Source: CAYGDP01 sp964348665 (GTDB lineage: Bacteria; Verrucomicrobiota; Verrucomicrobiia; Palsa-1439; CAYGDP01). Taken from it: a stretch of 64,000 nucleotides of DNA. The number at the start of each line of letters is the position of its first letter. The first letter of the stretch is position 1. The notes under the pieces were generated by a model. The model ran no database searches, was not told where the DNA came from, and was given only the letters and a program-made list of their open reading frames with translations. Positions 1 through 7,686 of the stretch are shown here, in pieces. The stretch lies in assembly GCA_964348665.1 (NCBI GenBank), contig CAYGDP010000004.1, forward strand, positions 152,190 through 216,189, given 5' to 3'. The position numbers and the translations under genes are program-made.

Positions 1-330
1 TGGTACCACTGCTGGCAGCCGAATTCTTACTCGGTAATTATCATCAATCAGCCACCCCCATCCACTACGGAAACTACTGTGCCGCCAAGCACAATTTCTT
101 CGCGAACCAGCAGTCCAAGGACTCCCTATGAAGTGACGAAGGGACCTAAAAATAAATTTGAAGAAACCAAATTGCCGATTCAGCCTCTTCAACCCGTCCC
201 TTTAACAGGCAGCGCCTTGGTGACGCCAGTGGCAACCGTGGTAGCGCCGTCCAGCGTCATTGTGAAGCCATTGGAAAGCAAGCCGATCAACGTCAAACCG
301 ATATCCGGTAAGAGAGGGTCAACGCCGTAA
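1..330 (+). CDS. C-terminal fragment of an unrecognised proline-rich protein (5' end outside window)
   Basis: Reading frame 1 is open from the left edge to a TAA at 328-330, so this is the tail of a gene that starts outside the window. The visible 109 residues begin with a Trp/Tyr/Cys-containing stretch (WYHCWQPNSYSVIII) that looks like the end of a folded or glycine/tyrosine-rich domain. They continue into a low-complexity Pro/Thr/Ser/Val tail with several PxxP and VxPxxS units. Such tails are common in exported or surface-attached proteins, but I do not recognise the family. The internal ATG at 79 is not needed to explain the frame. It lies 41 bp upstream of the M42 peptidase gene, on the same strand. 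Confidence 0.5.
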   Translation, partial: WYHCWQPNSYSVIIINQPPPSTTETTVPPSTISSRTSSPRTPYEVTKGPKNKFEETKLPIQPLQPVPLTGSALVTPVATVVAPSSVIVKPLESKPINVKPISGKRGSTP

Positions 331-371
331 ATCGCGTTGACGAGCCGGTATCCCTCGGTTAGCCTTGCTGC

Positions 372-1442
372 ATGGAAAAAAACTCCCTCGACTTCCTGCA
401 ACGACTCGTCAACACACCCAGCCCCAGCGGGCACGAAGCACGCGGGCAACGCGTCTGGCTCGATTACGCCAAGCAATTCGCTGATGAAACTTTTACCGAT
501 GCCTACGGTAATGCCGTTGCGGTGTTGAACAAGGGCGGGTCGCCGCGTGTCATGCTGGCGGGTCACGCCGATGAAATTGGGCTGACTGTTCATTACATCA
601 ACGACAATGGGTACATTTACATGCGGCGAATTGGCGGCGTGGATCCTGCCATCACCAAAGCGCAGCGGCTTACCATTCATACCGACAAAGGCCCCGTGCG
701 CGGCGTCGTTGGAACCGTAGCCCCGCACCTTGCCTCCACGCAAGGCGACCCGAAACCGCCCAAGATCCATGAAATTTACGTGGACATCGGGGCAAAAAAT
801 AAAAAGGAAACCCAGAAACTCGTTTCCATCGGCGATCCAATCACACTGGTGGACGAATTTGAAATTCTCCGAGGTGAAGTCGCCATTGCGCGTGGCTTCG
901 ACAATCGCATCGGCACGTTTTCGACGATCGAAGCACTGCGATTGCTCAAGGTCGGAAAAAAGAAAATCGCTGCTGAAATTTGCGCCGTCTCGAACATCCA
1001 GGAGGAAGTTGGCCTATTCGGGGCGCGCCAAATCGCCTACTCGCTCAAGCCCGATGTTTGCGTCTGCGTGGATGTCTGTCACGCCACGGATATTCCCGGT
1101 CTTAGCAAAGAGCAGTGTGGCGATGTGAAACTTGGCAAAGGACCATCACTGTGTCGCGGCGGAGCCAATCATCCGGAAGTTCACGCACGCCTGCGCGAGG
1201 TGGGCAAAAAAGGCCGCATACCTCTGCAGATAGAAGTCAGCGGCGGTTTCGGCGGCACAGACACCGACGTGATTTTCTGGACGCGTGGTGGCATCCCCAG
1301 TGCCTTGGTCAGCCTGCCCAATCGGTATATGCACAGTCCCGTCGAGATGATTCATCTGCGCGACCTCGAACAAATCGCCCAGCTTCTCGCCGCATTTTGC
1401 AGCTCGCTCAAAAAAGGGGAGCAATTTAAGACTAAAATATGA
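372..1442 (+). CDS. M42 family metallopeptidase (glutamyl aminopeptidase / endoglucanase M type)
   Basis: A 356-residue cytoplasmic dinuclear-metal aminopeptidase. The M42 signatures are all present in order: AGHADEIG with the first metal ligands His65 and Asp67, FDNRIG with the bridging Asp, NIQEEVGLFGA with the catalytic and ligand Glu pair, CVDVCHATD with a ligand Asp, and HSPVEMI with the last His. Length matches the family (about 340-360). These enzymes form large tetrahedral dodecamers that trim peptides released by proteases. The ATG at 372 gives the usual short N-terminus (MEKNSLDFLQRLVNTPSPSGHE). The stop overlaps the xdhC start by 4 bp (ATGA), so it heads a co-transcribed operon. 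Substrate preference cannot be read from sequence. Confidence 0.93.
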   Translation: MEKNSLDFLQRLVNTPSPSGHEARGQRVWLDYAKQFADETFTDAYGNAVAVLNKGGSPRVMLAGHADEIGLTVHYINDNGYIYMRRIGGVDPAITKAQRLTIHTDKGPVRGVVGTVAPHLASTQGDPKPPKIHEIYVDIGAKNKKETQKLVSIGDPITLVDEFEILRGEVAIARGFDNRIGTFSTIEALRLLKVGKKKIAAEICAVSNIQEEVGLFGARQIAYSLKPDVCVCVDVCHATDIPGLSKEQCGDVKLGKGPSLCRGGANHPEVHARLREVGKKGRIPLQIEVSGGFGGTDTDVIFWTRGGIPSALVSLPNRYMHSPVEMIHLRDLEQIAQLLAAFCSSLKKGEQFKTKI

Positions 1443-2431
1443 CCGATTTTTATCGTCAACTTTGCTGTTTGATTGATTCGGGAGAAGATTGCGCGCTGGC
1501 AATTGTCGTCTCGGCAAAAGGTTCGACTCCGCAGAGGGCAGGTGCCAAGGCGATTTTTACGGCCGATGGCCGCATTTTCGGCACACTGGGCGGTGGTTGC
1601 CTCGAAGCCGAATCGCGACAGCGCGCGTTACGCGCCTTGCAGACGGGCGAGCGTCAGCTTTTCAAGCTCGTGCTTGACGACGATTTTGGCTGGGATGATG
1701 GTCTCATCTGCGGTGGCGCCGTGGAAATTTTCGTGGATCCTCGACCAACCCAAAATCTTGAAGCTTGGCGCGCGCTTTCGCTGCCCGTGACAGAGCGCCG
1801 GTGGCTGCGAGTGAATCTGGATTCGGGCATGACGATTCTGGATATTGTAGGCCGCGTGCCCTTGCTCGGCGAGGGATCGAGAGCAAATCCCCAGACGCCG
1901 CGCGGGGTCGCGCGGCCTATAAAGACGAATAGTGAATACATCGAGCCAATCTTCCCCAAGGAAAAACTCATTATCGCCGGCGCGGGACACATTGGCGCGG
2001 CGCTTTGCAAACTCGCAGCATCGCTCTGCTTCGAAGTGACGGTGATTGATGATCGCGCGAGTTTTGCCAATCGAGAGCGATTGCCGGATGCGACGCGAAT
2101 TATCGTGGACGATCCCGCCAAGGCAATCGCGGCGCTCCAGATTGATGAAGAGACTTATGTTTCGATCGTCACGCGCGGTCATCGGAACGACGCGGTTGTT
2201 TTGCGCGAGGTGATTGGCAAACCCGCTGCGTATATTGGGATGATCGGCAGCAAACGAAAAGTGCGTGTCATCTTTGAAGAATTTCTGGAGCAAGGCGTCG
2301 CCACGGAAACGCAGCTTAAACGAGTCCATTCCCCGATGGGTATCCATATCGGGTCGGAGTCGGTCAATGAAATCGCCGTCAGCATCGCCGCCGAACTGAT
2401 TCAGGTACGGGCACAGAGGAGGGAGGGGTAA
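1439..2431 (+). CDS. xdhC: XdhC/CoxF family protein (molybdoenzyme maturation factor)
   Basis: A 330-residue protein with the two XdhC domains. The N-terminal XdhC_CoxI domain (about 1-110) carries GSTPQRAGAKAIF and GTLGGGCLEAE. The C-terminal Rossmann domain (about 175-320) carries IIAGAGHIGAALCKLAA and ends with MGIHIGSESVNEIAVSIAAELI. XdhC proteins bind molybdenum cofactor, help install the terminal sulfido ligand and insert it into xanthine-dehydrogenase-type enzymes. The next gene encodes a MocA-like nucleotidyltransferase, a common partner. No xanthine dehydrogenase structural gene lies in this window. The inter-domain linker (about residues 145-165) contains a perfect 8-bp DNA hairpin at 1897-1916. 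Confidence 0.88.
   Translation: MTDFYRQLCCLIDSGEDCALAIVVSAKGSTPQRAGAKAIFTADGRIFGTLGGGCLEAESRQRALRALQTGERQLFKLVLDDDFGWDDGLICGGAVEIFVDPRPTQNLEAWRALSLPVTERRWLRVNLDSGMTILDIVGRVPLLGEGSRANPQTPRGVARPIKTNSEYIEPIFPKEKLIIAGAGHIGAALCKLAASLCFEVTVIDDRASFANRERLPDATRIIVDDPAKAIAALQIDEETYVSIVTRGHRNDAVVLREVIGKPAAYIGMIGSKRKVRVIFEEFLEQGVATETQLKRVHSPMGIHIGSESVNEIAVSIAAELIQVRAQRREG
1897..1916. repeat. GC-rich perfect hairpin inside the xdhC linker
   Basis: GCCGCGCG at 1897-1904 and CGCGCGGC at 1909-1916 form a perfect 8-bp inverted repeat around a 4-nt loop. It lies in the variable linker between the two XdhC domains. It may be a remnant of a small palindromic element like those found intact in fmt and the M16 gene, but the sequence is too short to prove that. 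Confidence 0.45.
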
Positions 2432-2508
2432 TGCCCATCGAAGGACTTGAATTTCTCTTCGGAGGCGCAATTGAAACAATTGCGGCGTTTGCAAAGGGAA
2501 AGGATGAG

Positions 2509-3138
2509 ATGGAAACTAGAGCTTTTCGACGGGGTCAACCTAGACCTCTTTTTGTAACTCCTGCGGCTATTATCTTGGCCTCGGGCGCATCCACGCGTGT
2601 TGAGCAACCGAAACAGTTGTTGCCGTTTGATGGCCGTCCGATGCTTGCGGCAGTGATTCAACGATACCTTGGGGCTAAACTTAGTCGAATCCTTGTCGTC
2701 GTGGACTCAAGAGCAACGCCGGTGGCAAATCTGGCGCGGAATTTTCCGGTGCACACAGTCTTGAACGATTACGCGGACGATGGAATGTTTTCGTCGGTAC
2801 AAGCAGGGTTGCGTGCGATGAAAGACGGGACGGATGTGTTCATCGGTCTTTGTGACCAACCGTTGCTCGCGTCTGAAACGATCAATCGTCTTTCTGCAGC
2901 GAGGCGGACAGGGAAGGGTATCATCATCCCGACGCACGGGGGGCGCGGCGGGCATCCGATTTTGATTTGCAAAAGATTCATCCCCGAAATACTCTCCATG
3001 CCGGTATCGCGAATGCTGAAGGATTTTGTCCGGGCGCACCCGCGCGAGGTATTCCGATTGGAAGTGGCTGACCGTGGCGTGGTGCAGGACATCGACGATT
3101 GGGCGACCTATCAACGCGAAATCAAGAGAACCCTATGA
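2509..3138 (+). CDS. MocA/MobA-like molybdopterin nucleotidyltransferase
   Basis: A GT-A fold NTP transferase of the MobA-like family (molybdenum cofactor cytidylyl- or guanylyltransferase type). The signature is IILASGASTRVEQPKQLLPFDGRPML, which binds the nucleotide. Further downstream are the metal-site segment GLCDQPLL and the substrate-side GRGGHPILI. The start is uncertain. ATG 2431 overlaps the xdhC stop by one base but adds 26 residues with no family counterpart. ATG 2509 has a good purine-rich ribosome site just upstream (GGGAAAGGA), giving 209 residues, and is preferred here. The pairing with xdhC suggests it makes the dinucleotide cofactor form for a xanthine-dehydrogenase-type enzyme encoded elsewhere. 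The 3' end overlaps the next gene by 4 bp. Confidence 0.83.
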   Translation: METRAFRRGQPRPLFVTPAAIILASGASTRVEQPKQLLPFDGRPMLAAVIQRYLGAKLSRILVVVDSRATPVANLARNFPVHTVLNDYADDGMFSSVQAGLRAMKDGTDVFIGLCDQPLLASETINRLSAARRTGKGIIIPTHGGRGGHPILICKRFIPEILSMPVSRMLKDFVRAHPREVFRLEVADRGVVQDIDDWATYQREIKRTL

Positions 3139-3647
3139 ACATATTTCGAAGTGTAATTCTTTGGTTGCATATTGTTGGCGCCGTAATGGCGATTGGCGGC
3201 GTGTTTTTTCTCCGCATCGTCTTGATGCCCATTGTCAAGCGCGATGGCTGCGAGCATGCGCCGGCCTTGAGCGACAAGGTGCGGGCGAAGTTCCGCAAGC
3301 TCATCTGGCATTCCATCGCGACCCTGCTGGTGACCGGCGCGATCATGCTCGGATTCATGCTGCGAACGCCGACCGAAGAGGCAAAGGCGGATTTGCCTGT
3401 TGTCGGCAAGGTGGCTGTGGAGTTCAAAGGTTTGTCTGAATGGAAGCATCACTCGAAGCTCAATACTCATTTGTTGGAAGCTAAAATCCTGCTTGCCTTG
3501 GCGTTGTTTGGCATTGCCCTCTATCTGACATTGCCGGCGCAGCCGACGGACGAGTTGCGAGCCAAAGCGCCCAAGCTTCTGATGATCAATTTGGGGCTGG
3601 GGATGGTGATTTTGTTTTTGGTTGCGCTACGGCACGTCTACGAATAG
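3135..3647 (+). CDS. Four-helix integral membrane protein, CopD/DUF2269-like
   Basis: A 170-residue inner-membrane protein with about four predicted hydrophobic helices: residues roughly 5-28, 57-75, 113-132 and 146-165. The first helix has WLHIVGAVMAIGGVFFLR, with an early His as in CopD-like and DUF2269-like heme or copper membrane proteins. The ATG at 3135 overlaps the upstream stop (ATGA), whereas the longer frame from 3099 would add a polar stretch before the first helix. It sits inside the xdhC/mocA operon, but no functional link is established. Family assignment is tentative. Confidence 0.7.
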   Translation: MNIFRSVILWLHIVGAVMAIGGVFFLRIVLMPIVKRDGCEHAPALSDKVRAKFRKLIWHSIATLLVTGAIMLGFMLRTPTEEAKADLPVVGKVAVEFKGLSEWKHHSKLNTHLLEAKILLALALFGIALYLTLPAQPTDELRAKAPKLLMINLGLGMVILFLVALRHVYE

Positions 3648-3654
3648 GAGAACC

Positions 3655-4038
3655 ATGGTCAAAAAAATCCTTCACACTCGCATGCGGGTGAATGATATCG
3701 AAAAGACAGTGCGTTTTTACACGGACATCCTCGGTCTCGCGGAAGTTGCCCGTCATAAATCGCCACGAGGGTCGGAGTTGGTCTTTCTCGAAGCTCCCGA
3801 AAGCAAGGAGCAACTGGAGATTTGCTATTATCCCGCGAGCGGACCGGCACAATGTCCACCCGACCTCGTCCATGTGGCGTTCGAAGTGAAAGACATGGAT
3901 CAATTTGCCAAGCACCTGAAAACCAAGGGACTGGCATTCACCGACGGCCCGACGCGTAGCAGCACCGGCAGTGTTTTTGCGTTCATTGACGCGCCGGAAG
4001 GCTATGAGGTCGAATTAATCCAGCGTAACAAGAAGTAA
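3655..4038 (+). CDS. VOC superfamily protein (glyoxalase I-like)
   Basis: A 127-residue single vicinal-oxygen-chelate unit. It opens with ILHTRMRVNDIEKTVRFYTDILGL, the standard first beta-alpha-beta module of lactoylglutathione lyases. VFLEAPESKEQLEICYYP, LVHVAFEVKD and the terminal YEVELIQRN supply the expected His and Glu metal-ligand positions. The size equals that of bacterial GloA (about 130). Start ATG 3655 is preceded by AGGAG at 3646-3650, which overlaps the previous stop codon. Glyoxalase I converts the hemithioacetal of methylglyoxal and a thiol to a thioester, which would suit the pyruvate kinase gene just downstream. Other VOC activities cannot be excluded. Confidence 0.82.
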   Translation: MVKKILHTRMRVNDIEKTVRFYTDILGLAEVARHKSPRGSELVFLEAPESKEQLEICYYPASGPAQCPPDLVHVAFEVKDMDQFAKHLKTKGLAFTDGPTRSSTGSVFAFIDAPEGYEVELIQRNKK

Positions 4039-4069
4039 TTCTGGCCGGCTTGATAGATTCACGATTTTC

Positions 4070-5473
4070 ATGCGACGCACAAAAATCATCTGTACCATAG
4101 GTCCAGCAACGGAAACAGCGGAGACGCTGGAGAAACTGGTGCGGGCGGGAATGGACGTGGCGCGGCTGAACATGAGCCATGCTACGCATTCCTGGACGCG
4201 GGAAATTTTTCAGCGGCTTCGTACCGTGGCGGATCGCGCCGGCAAACCGTGTGCGATTATGATGGATACACAAGGTCCAGCCATTCGCACGGGCGACCTG
4301 CCGCTTCCACTGGAATTGAAACCGGGCGATGTTTTCGAGTTTACGGTCAAAGGAGCGCGAAGCGAGGAAGAAAAGTCGGTGGATGTCAATTATCCAAACC
4401 TGATCAACGACATCCAGGAAGGGGACGCCATTCTTGTGGATAACGGAGTCATACGCCTCAAGGTGCTCGAGAAACTCCATCGGCGAATCAAATGCGAAGT
4501 ATTGACCGAAGGCGAGCTGGGTTCGCGCCGCCACATCAATTTACCCGGTGTGAAAGTCGGCATGCCATCCATCACCAGCAAAGACCGGCGCGATCTGGAG
4601 TTGGGAGTCGAACTCGGCGTGGATTTCATCGCGCTTTCGTTCGTGCGTGAGCGGAAGGACATCGAGGAACTTCGAAAAATTCTTGGCGAACGCAAGTCCG
4701 ACGCCAAAATCATTGCCAAAATCGAAGACCAGCAAGCCGTCGAAAACCTTACCGACCTTGTGGAAGTCAGCGACGGCATCATGGTGGCCCGTGGCGATCT
4801 CGGAATCGAGTGTCCCTATGAAGAATTGCCTATTATTCAACGGCGCGCGGTTAAAGCCTGTCTGCATCGCGGGAAACCCGTCATTGTAGCGACGCACATG
4901 CTTGAATCCATGATTGAGAACCCCATGCCGACACGTGCAGAGATTACCGATGTTGCCAATGCTGTGTTTGAACAAGCGGATGGTATTATGCTATCCGGTG
5001 AGACGACCGCAGGAAAATACCCATTGGAATGCGTTGAGGTAATGGATCGCATTGCCACTCGAATCGAGCGGAGTGGTGGCGCCGGATACGCGGCAGCGGC
5101 GGAATTACGGGATGACCGCGAAAAAATGGTTCACTCCGCCGTAGTGATGGCCAGCCAACTTCGCGCCAAGGGAATCCTGGTTTTCACTCATCATGGAAAC
5201 ATGGCGCAAATTACCTCCTGGCTTCGACCGGTACGGTCGTCCATTTTCGCCTTTACACATTCCGAGCGAGTCTGGCGCCAGCTTTGCCTCCTCTGGGGTG
5301 TCACTCCATTTCTTATCGAATTCAGTACCGACCCGGAAACCAACATTCGCCGCGCCGAAAAGCTGCTGCTCGATAGAAAACTTCTGGAGCAAGGCGACCA
5401 AATCGTTATCGTTTCCGATATTCGCGCCCGCGAGAAACTGGTCAACGCCGTCCAAATGCGGTTGGTGGAGTAG
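4070..5473 (+). CDS. pyk: Pyruvate kinase
   Basis: A 467-residue protein catalysing PEP + ADP to pyruvate + ATP, the last step of glycolysis. Signature segments are RRTKIICTIGPAT at the N-terminus, ARLNMSHATH, MDTQGPAIRTG, the lid B domain (about 70-165), the active-site lysine in IIAKIEDQQAVEN, MVARGDLGIE with metal ligands, THMLESMI and MLSGETTAGKYPLE. The C-terminal domain (about 345-467) ends at normal length with no extra PEP-utiliser domain. The ATG at 4070 starts directly with the conserved N-terminus. It is 31 bp downstream of the VOC gene and could be read from the same transcript. Confidence 0.97.
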   Translation: MRRTKIICTIGPATETAETLEKLVRAGMDVARLNMSHATHSWTREIFQRLRTVADRAGKPCAIMMDTQGPAIRTGDLPLPLELKPGDVFEFTVKGARSEEEKSVDVNYPNLINDIQEGDAILVDNGVIRLKVLEKLHRRIKCEVLTEGELGSRRHINLPGVKVGMPSITSKDRRDLELGVELGVDFIALSFVRERKDIEELRKILGERKSDAKIIAKIEDQQAVENLTDLVEVSDGIMVARGDLGIECPYEELPIIQRRAVKACLHRGKPVIVATHMLESMIENPMPTRAEITDVANAVFEQADGIMLSGETTAGKYPLECVEVMDRIATRIERSGGAGYAAAAELRDDREKMVHSAVVMASQLRAKGILVFTHHGNMAQITSWLRPVRSSIFAFTHSERVWRQLCLLWGVTPFLIEFSTDPETNIRRAEKLLLDRKLLEQGDQIVIVSDIRAREKLVNAVQMRLVE

Positions 5474-5585
5474 GGGACGGGTTGCGGGAGTAATTTCTCT
5501 CGGTTCCGCGACCAGTTTAGCGAAATTGAGAGCATTGGCTACTTGAATCTCTGCGATTGAAGCGTGACTGCTTGAAAAACCCCGC

Positions 5586-5602
5586 TGGCACGCGCCTTGC
5601 TT
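5586..5602 (+). promoter_or_regulatory. Sigma-54 (-24/-12) promoter
   Basis: TGGCACG at 5586-5592, four bases, then TTGCTT at 5597-5602 matches the RpoN consensus (YTGGCACG-N4-TTGCW) at all conserved positions with exact spacing. The expected start is about 12 nt after the C of the -12 element, near 5612. It lies in a non-coding stretch pointing at three small ORFs that end before a strong terminator. An activator-binding site could not be identified by eye. Confidence 0.75.
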
Positions 5603-5616
5603 CCTAAATTAGAACA

Positions 5617-5649
5617 GTGGCGGCTAGAGGGATACCGGGGGGCCGCCAC
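5617..5649 (+). other. 5'-end stem-loop of the sigma-54 transcript
   Basis: GTGGCGGC at 5617-5624 pairs perfectly with GCCGCCAC at 5642-5649 around a 17-nt loop. It begins about 5 nt after the predicted sigma-54 start site, so it would form a hairpin at the very 5' end of the RNA. It could stabilise the transcript or control translation of the first small ORF. Confidence 0.45.
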
Positions 5650-5681
5650 GATGGAATGATAGTCCACTTGAGGGCGATGAA

Positions 5682-5819
5682 ATGCGAATGGAAACAAAGA
5701 GATCCGGGATTTTAGGGGCGCTCTTAGAAGGGCATTTCGTCCTCTTTTTATTGGGAATGACGCAGCTCGTTTTCGTGCGGGTTCGTCATTCAGAGACTCC
5801 GACTCGATGGAAACCATGA
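5682..5819 (+). CDS. Small ORF 1 (45 aa, one hydrophobic segment), sigma-54 unit
   Basis: ATG at 5682 opens a 45-codon frame with a basic N-terminus (MRMETKRSG), a hydrophobic core at about 10-33 (ILGALLEGHFVLFLLGMTQLV) and a basic tail. A GAGGG sequence lies 7 nt upstream. Its TGA at 5817-5819 overlaps the ATG of the next small ORF at 5816 (ATGA), the same coupling used by real operons elsewhere in this window. A membrane-inserted small protein is plausible. No family is recognised, and codon evidence is too short to be decisive. Confidence 0.4.
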   Translation: MRMETKRSGILGALLEGHFVLFLLGMTQLVFVRVRHSETPTRWKP

Positions 5820-5938
5820 AAATCGCCAACCGACAGACTGGGATGTGGCTGGAATGCGGCATTTGGGGCGACTACGCAGTCATGATCTTGCTCTTGTGGG
5901 TGCTGTCGGCTGTCTTGCGGGTAACTGAAAAATTATAA
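5816..5938 (+). CDS. Small ORF 2 (40 aa, one hydrophobic segment), sigma-54 unit
   Basis: ATG at 5816, translationally coupled to small ORF 1 by ATGA. It encodes 40 residues (43 if the in-frame ATG at 5807 is used). The N-terminal third is polar and the C-terminal part is a candidate transmembrane helix (AVMILLLWVLSAVL, about 22-35) followed by a short charged end (RVTEKL). One Cys is at about residue 14. Unrecognised. The coupling, the hydrophobic segment and the position between an RpoN promoter and a terminator are the only support. Confidence 0.4.
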   Translation: MKIANRQTGMWLECGIWGDYAVMILLLWVLSAVLRVTEKL

Positions 5939-5949
5939 TCGAGAGCGCC

Positions 5950-6069
5950 ATGAAAGAAACCAATCGTCTTACACAACTGCGTCTTCAACCGATCAATTGG
6001 GTCGCGCTAGTGAAATGGCGCCCAACCGGATGCCGCGTGCGACTGGCATCTCGGCGATTGCCTAAATAA
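5950..6069 (+). CDS. Small ORF 3 (39 aa, basic), sigma-54 unit
   Basis: ATG at 5950 lies 11 nt after small ORF 2, with a weak GAGAG ribosome site upstream. The 39-residue product is strongly basic (several Arg/Lys, almost no acidic residues) and has no transmembrane segment. It ends at TAA 6067-6069, 22 nt before the terminator stem. It may be a real basic peptide or simply part of a regulatory RNA. Unrecognised. Confidence 0.28.
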   Translation: MKETNRLTQLRLQPINWVALVKWRPTGCRVRLASRRLPK

Positions 6070-6091
6070 ACGCGTTCCTTCAAAAGGCTGT

Positions 6092-6138
6092 GCGATGGCG
6101 GGTTTCCCTCCTGTTACCCGCCATCGCGCTGCTTTTTT
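6092..6138 (+). terminator. Rho-independent terminator
   Basis: A perfect 12-bp stem, GCGATGGCGGGT at 6092-6103 with ACCCGCCATCGC at 6116-6127, has a 12-nt loop and is followed by a run of six T at 6133-6138. It ends the small-ORF unit (and any read-through from pyk) 39 bp before the M32 carboxypeptidase start. Confidence 0.9.
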
Positions 6139-6176
6139 GACTTCAAATCATCGCCCCGTCCGTGTAGCATTTTTTC

Positions 6177-7682
6177 GTGAACGGACATCTAACCGACCTC
6201 AAAGCGCGGTTGATGGAGATCAATGACCTTGGCAGCGCAGCGAGCGTATTGCATTGGGATCAGGCGACGTACATGCCCAGCGGTGGCGCCGCCGCGCGAG
6301 CGCGCCAGTTGGCAACGTTATCTCGGTTACGGCATGAGAAATTCATCGACCCCGCCGTTGGTAAATTGCTGGAGGAGTTGCGTCCATTTGAGATGAACTT
6401 GCCGTTTGAGTCGGATGACGCGAGCCTGATTCGCGTGACGCGCCGGGAGTATGAAAAGGCGGTAAAAGTTCCGTCGTCGTTCGCGGCCGAATTTACGGCC
6501 CATAGCGCTGCATCGTTTGCTGCATGGACAGTCGCACGACAGAAAAATGATTTTGCGTCGGTGCGACCGATGCTGGAACGGACGCTGGAATTGAGCCGGC
6601 GGTTGGCTGAATTTTACGCGCCGTATGAGCATATCGCCGATCCGCTGATTGATTTTTCCGATGAAGGAATGACGGCGGCGAAAGTCCGCGCGCTGTTCTC
6701 CGAACTGCGGAATGAACTTGTGCCGATGGCTCGATCCATTACGGAACAAGCCCCGGTGGACGATTCCTGTTTGACGCAGCAGTATCCGGAAAAACTCCAG
6801 GAACAGTTTGGCTTGGAGGCCGTGAAACAGATTGGATACGATTTCAACCGGGGACGACAAGATCGGACGCATCACCCATTCATGACAAAGTTTTCACTGG
6901 GCGACGTCCGGATCACGACCCGGTTCGACGAGTACGATATCCGGGAGGCGCTGTTTGGCACTTTGCATGAAGGCGGCCACGCGTTATACGAGCAAGGGAT
7001 ACGAATGGAATTGGAAGGAACACCGCTGGCGGGCGGAACTTCGGCGGGCGTCCACGAGAGTCAGTCGCGATTGTGGGAAAACATCGTGGGCCGAAGCCGC
7101 GGATTCTGGAAATTCTTCTATCCAAAGCTCCAAGAAACATTTCCCGGGCAACTCGGTCGCGTGTCGCTCGACACCTTTTATCGGGCGATCAATCGTGTCA
7201 AACGATCGCTCATTCGGACTGAAGCGGATGAAATCACCTATAACTTGCACGTTTTGATCCGATTCGAGTTCGAGCTGGATTTGTTGGAAGGAAAATTGGC
7301 GGTCAAAGATTTGCCGGAAGCATGGCACGCGCGGTATCAGAGCGATTTAGGAGTGCGCGCGCCGAACGACCGGGACGGCGTGCTGCAGGATGTTCATTGG
7401 TTTGGCGGAGGGATTGGCGGCGCGTTTCACGGTTATACGCTGGGGAATATTCTGGCCGCACAGTTTTTTGAGGCGGCTACGAAGGCCAAGCCGGAAATTC
7501 CGCAGCTGATCGAGAGCGGCGAGTTTGCGACCTTGCACGGCTGGCTGCGCGAGAACATCTACCAACACGGGAGCAAATTCACGCCGGAAGAACTGGTCCC
7601 TCGTGCGACAGGGATGCCGATGAGCATCGCTCCCTATCTGCGTTATCTGCGAGGCAAATACGGCGACCTGTATCGGCTGTGA
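6177..7682 (+). CDS. M32 family metallocarboxypeptidase (Taq carboxypeptidase)
   Basis: A 501-residue zinc carboxypeptidase that removes C-terminal residues from peptides in the cytoplasm. The family zinc motif HEGGHALYEQG lies at residues 264-274 (His264, Glu265, His268). It is followed by the conserved HESQSRLWENIVGRS (Glu ligand), by DEITYNLHVLIRFE, and by the C-terminal DVHWFGGGIGGAFHGYTLGN. Length equals the family norm (about 500). Translation starts at GTG 6177, since no ATG or better site precedes the conserved N-terminal helix (LKARLMEINDLGSAASVLHWDQ). It is isolated by the terminator upstream and is convergent with the thuA-like gene, leaving only 4 bp between the stops. Confidence 0.95.
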   Translation: MNGHLTDLKARLMEINDLGSAASVLHWDQATYMPSGGAAARARQLATLSRLRHEKFIDPAVGKLLEELRPFEMNLPFESDDASLIRVTRREYEKAVKVPSSFAAEFTAHSAASFAAWTVARQKNDFASVRPMLERTLELSRRLAEFYAPYEHIADPLIDFSDEGMTAAKVRALFSELRNELVPMARSITEQAPVDDSCLTQQYPEKLQEQFGLEAVKQIGYDFNRGRQDRTHHPFMTKFSLGDVRITTRFDEYDIREALFGTLHEGGHALYEQGIRMELEGTPLAGGTSAGVHESQSRLWENIVGRSRGFWKFFYPKLQETFPGQLGRVSLDTFYRAINRVKRSLIRTEADEITYNLHVLIRFEFELDLLEGKLAVKDLPEAWHARYQSDLGVRAPNDRDGVLQDVHWFGGGIGGAFHGYTLGNILAAQFFEAATKAKPEIPQLIESGEFATLHGWLRENIYQHGSKFTPEELVPRATGMPMSIAPYLRYLRGKYGDLYRL

Positions 7683-7686
7683 CGGG

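Noticed and set aside
1628..2494. 288-aa frame antisense to xdhC
   Set aside because: xdhC is conserved over its full length and coupled to its neighbours; the opposite frame has no motif.
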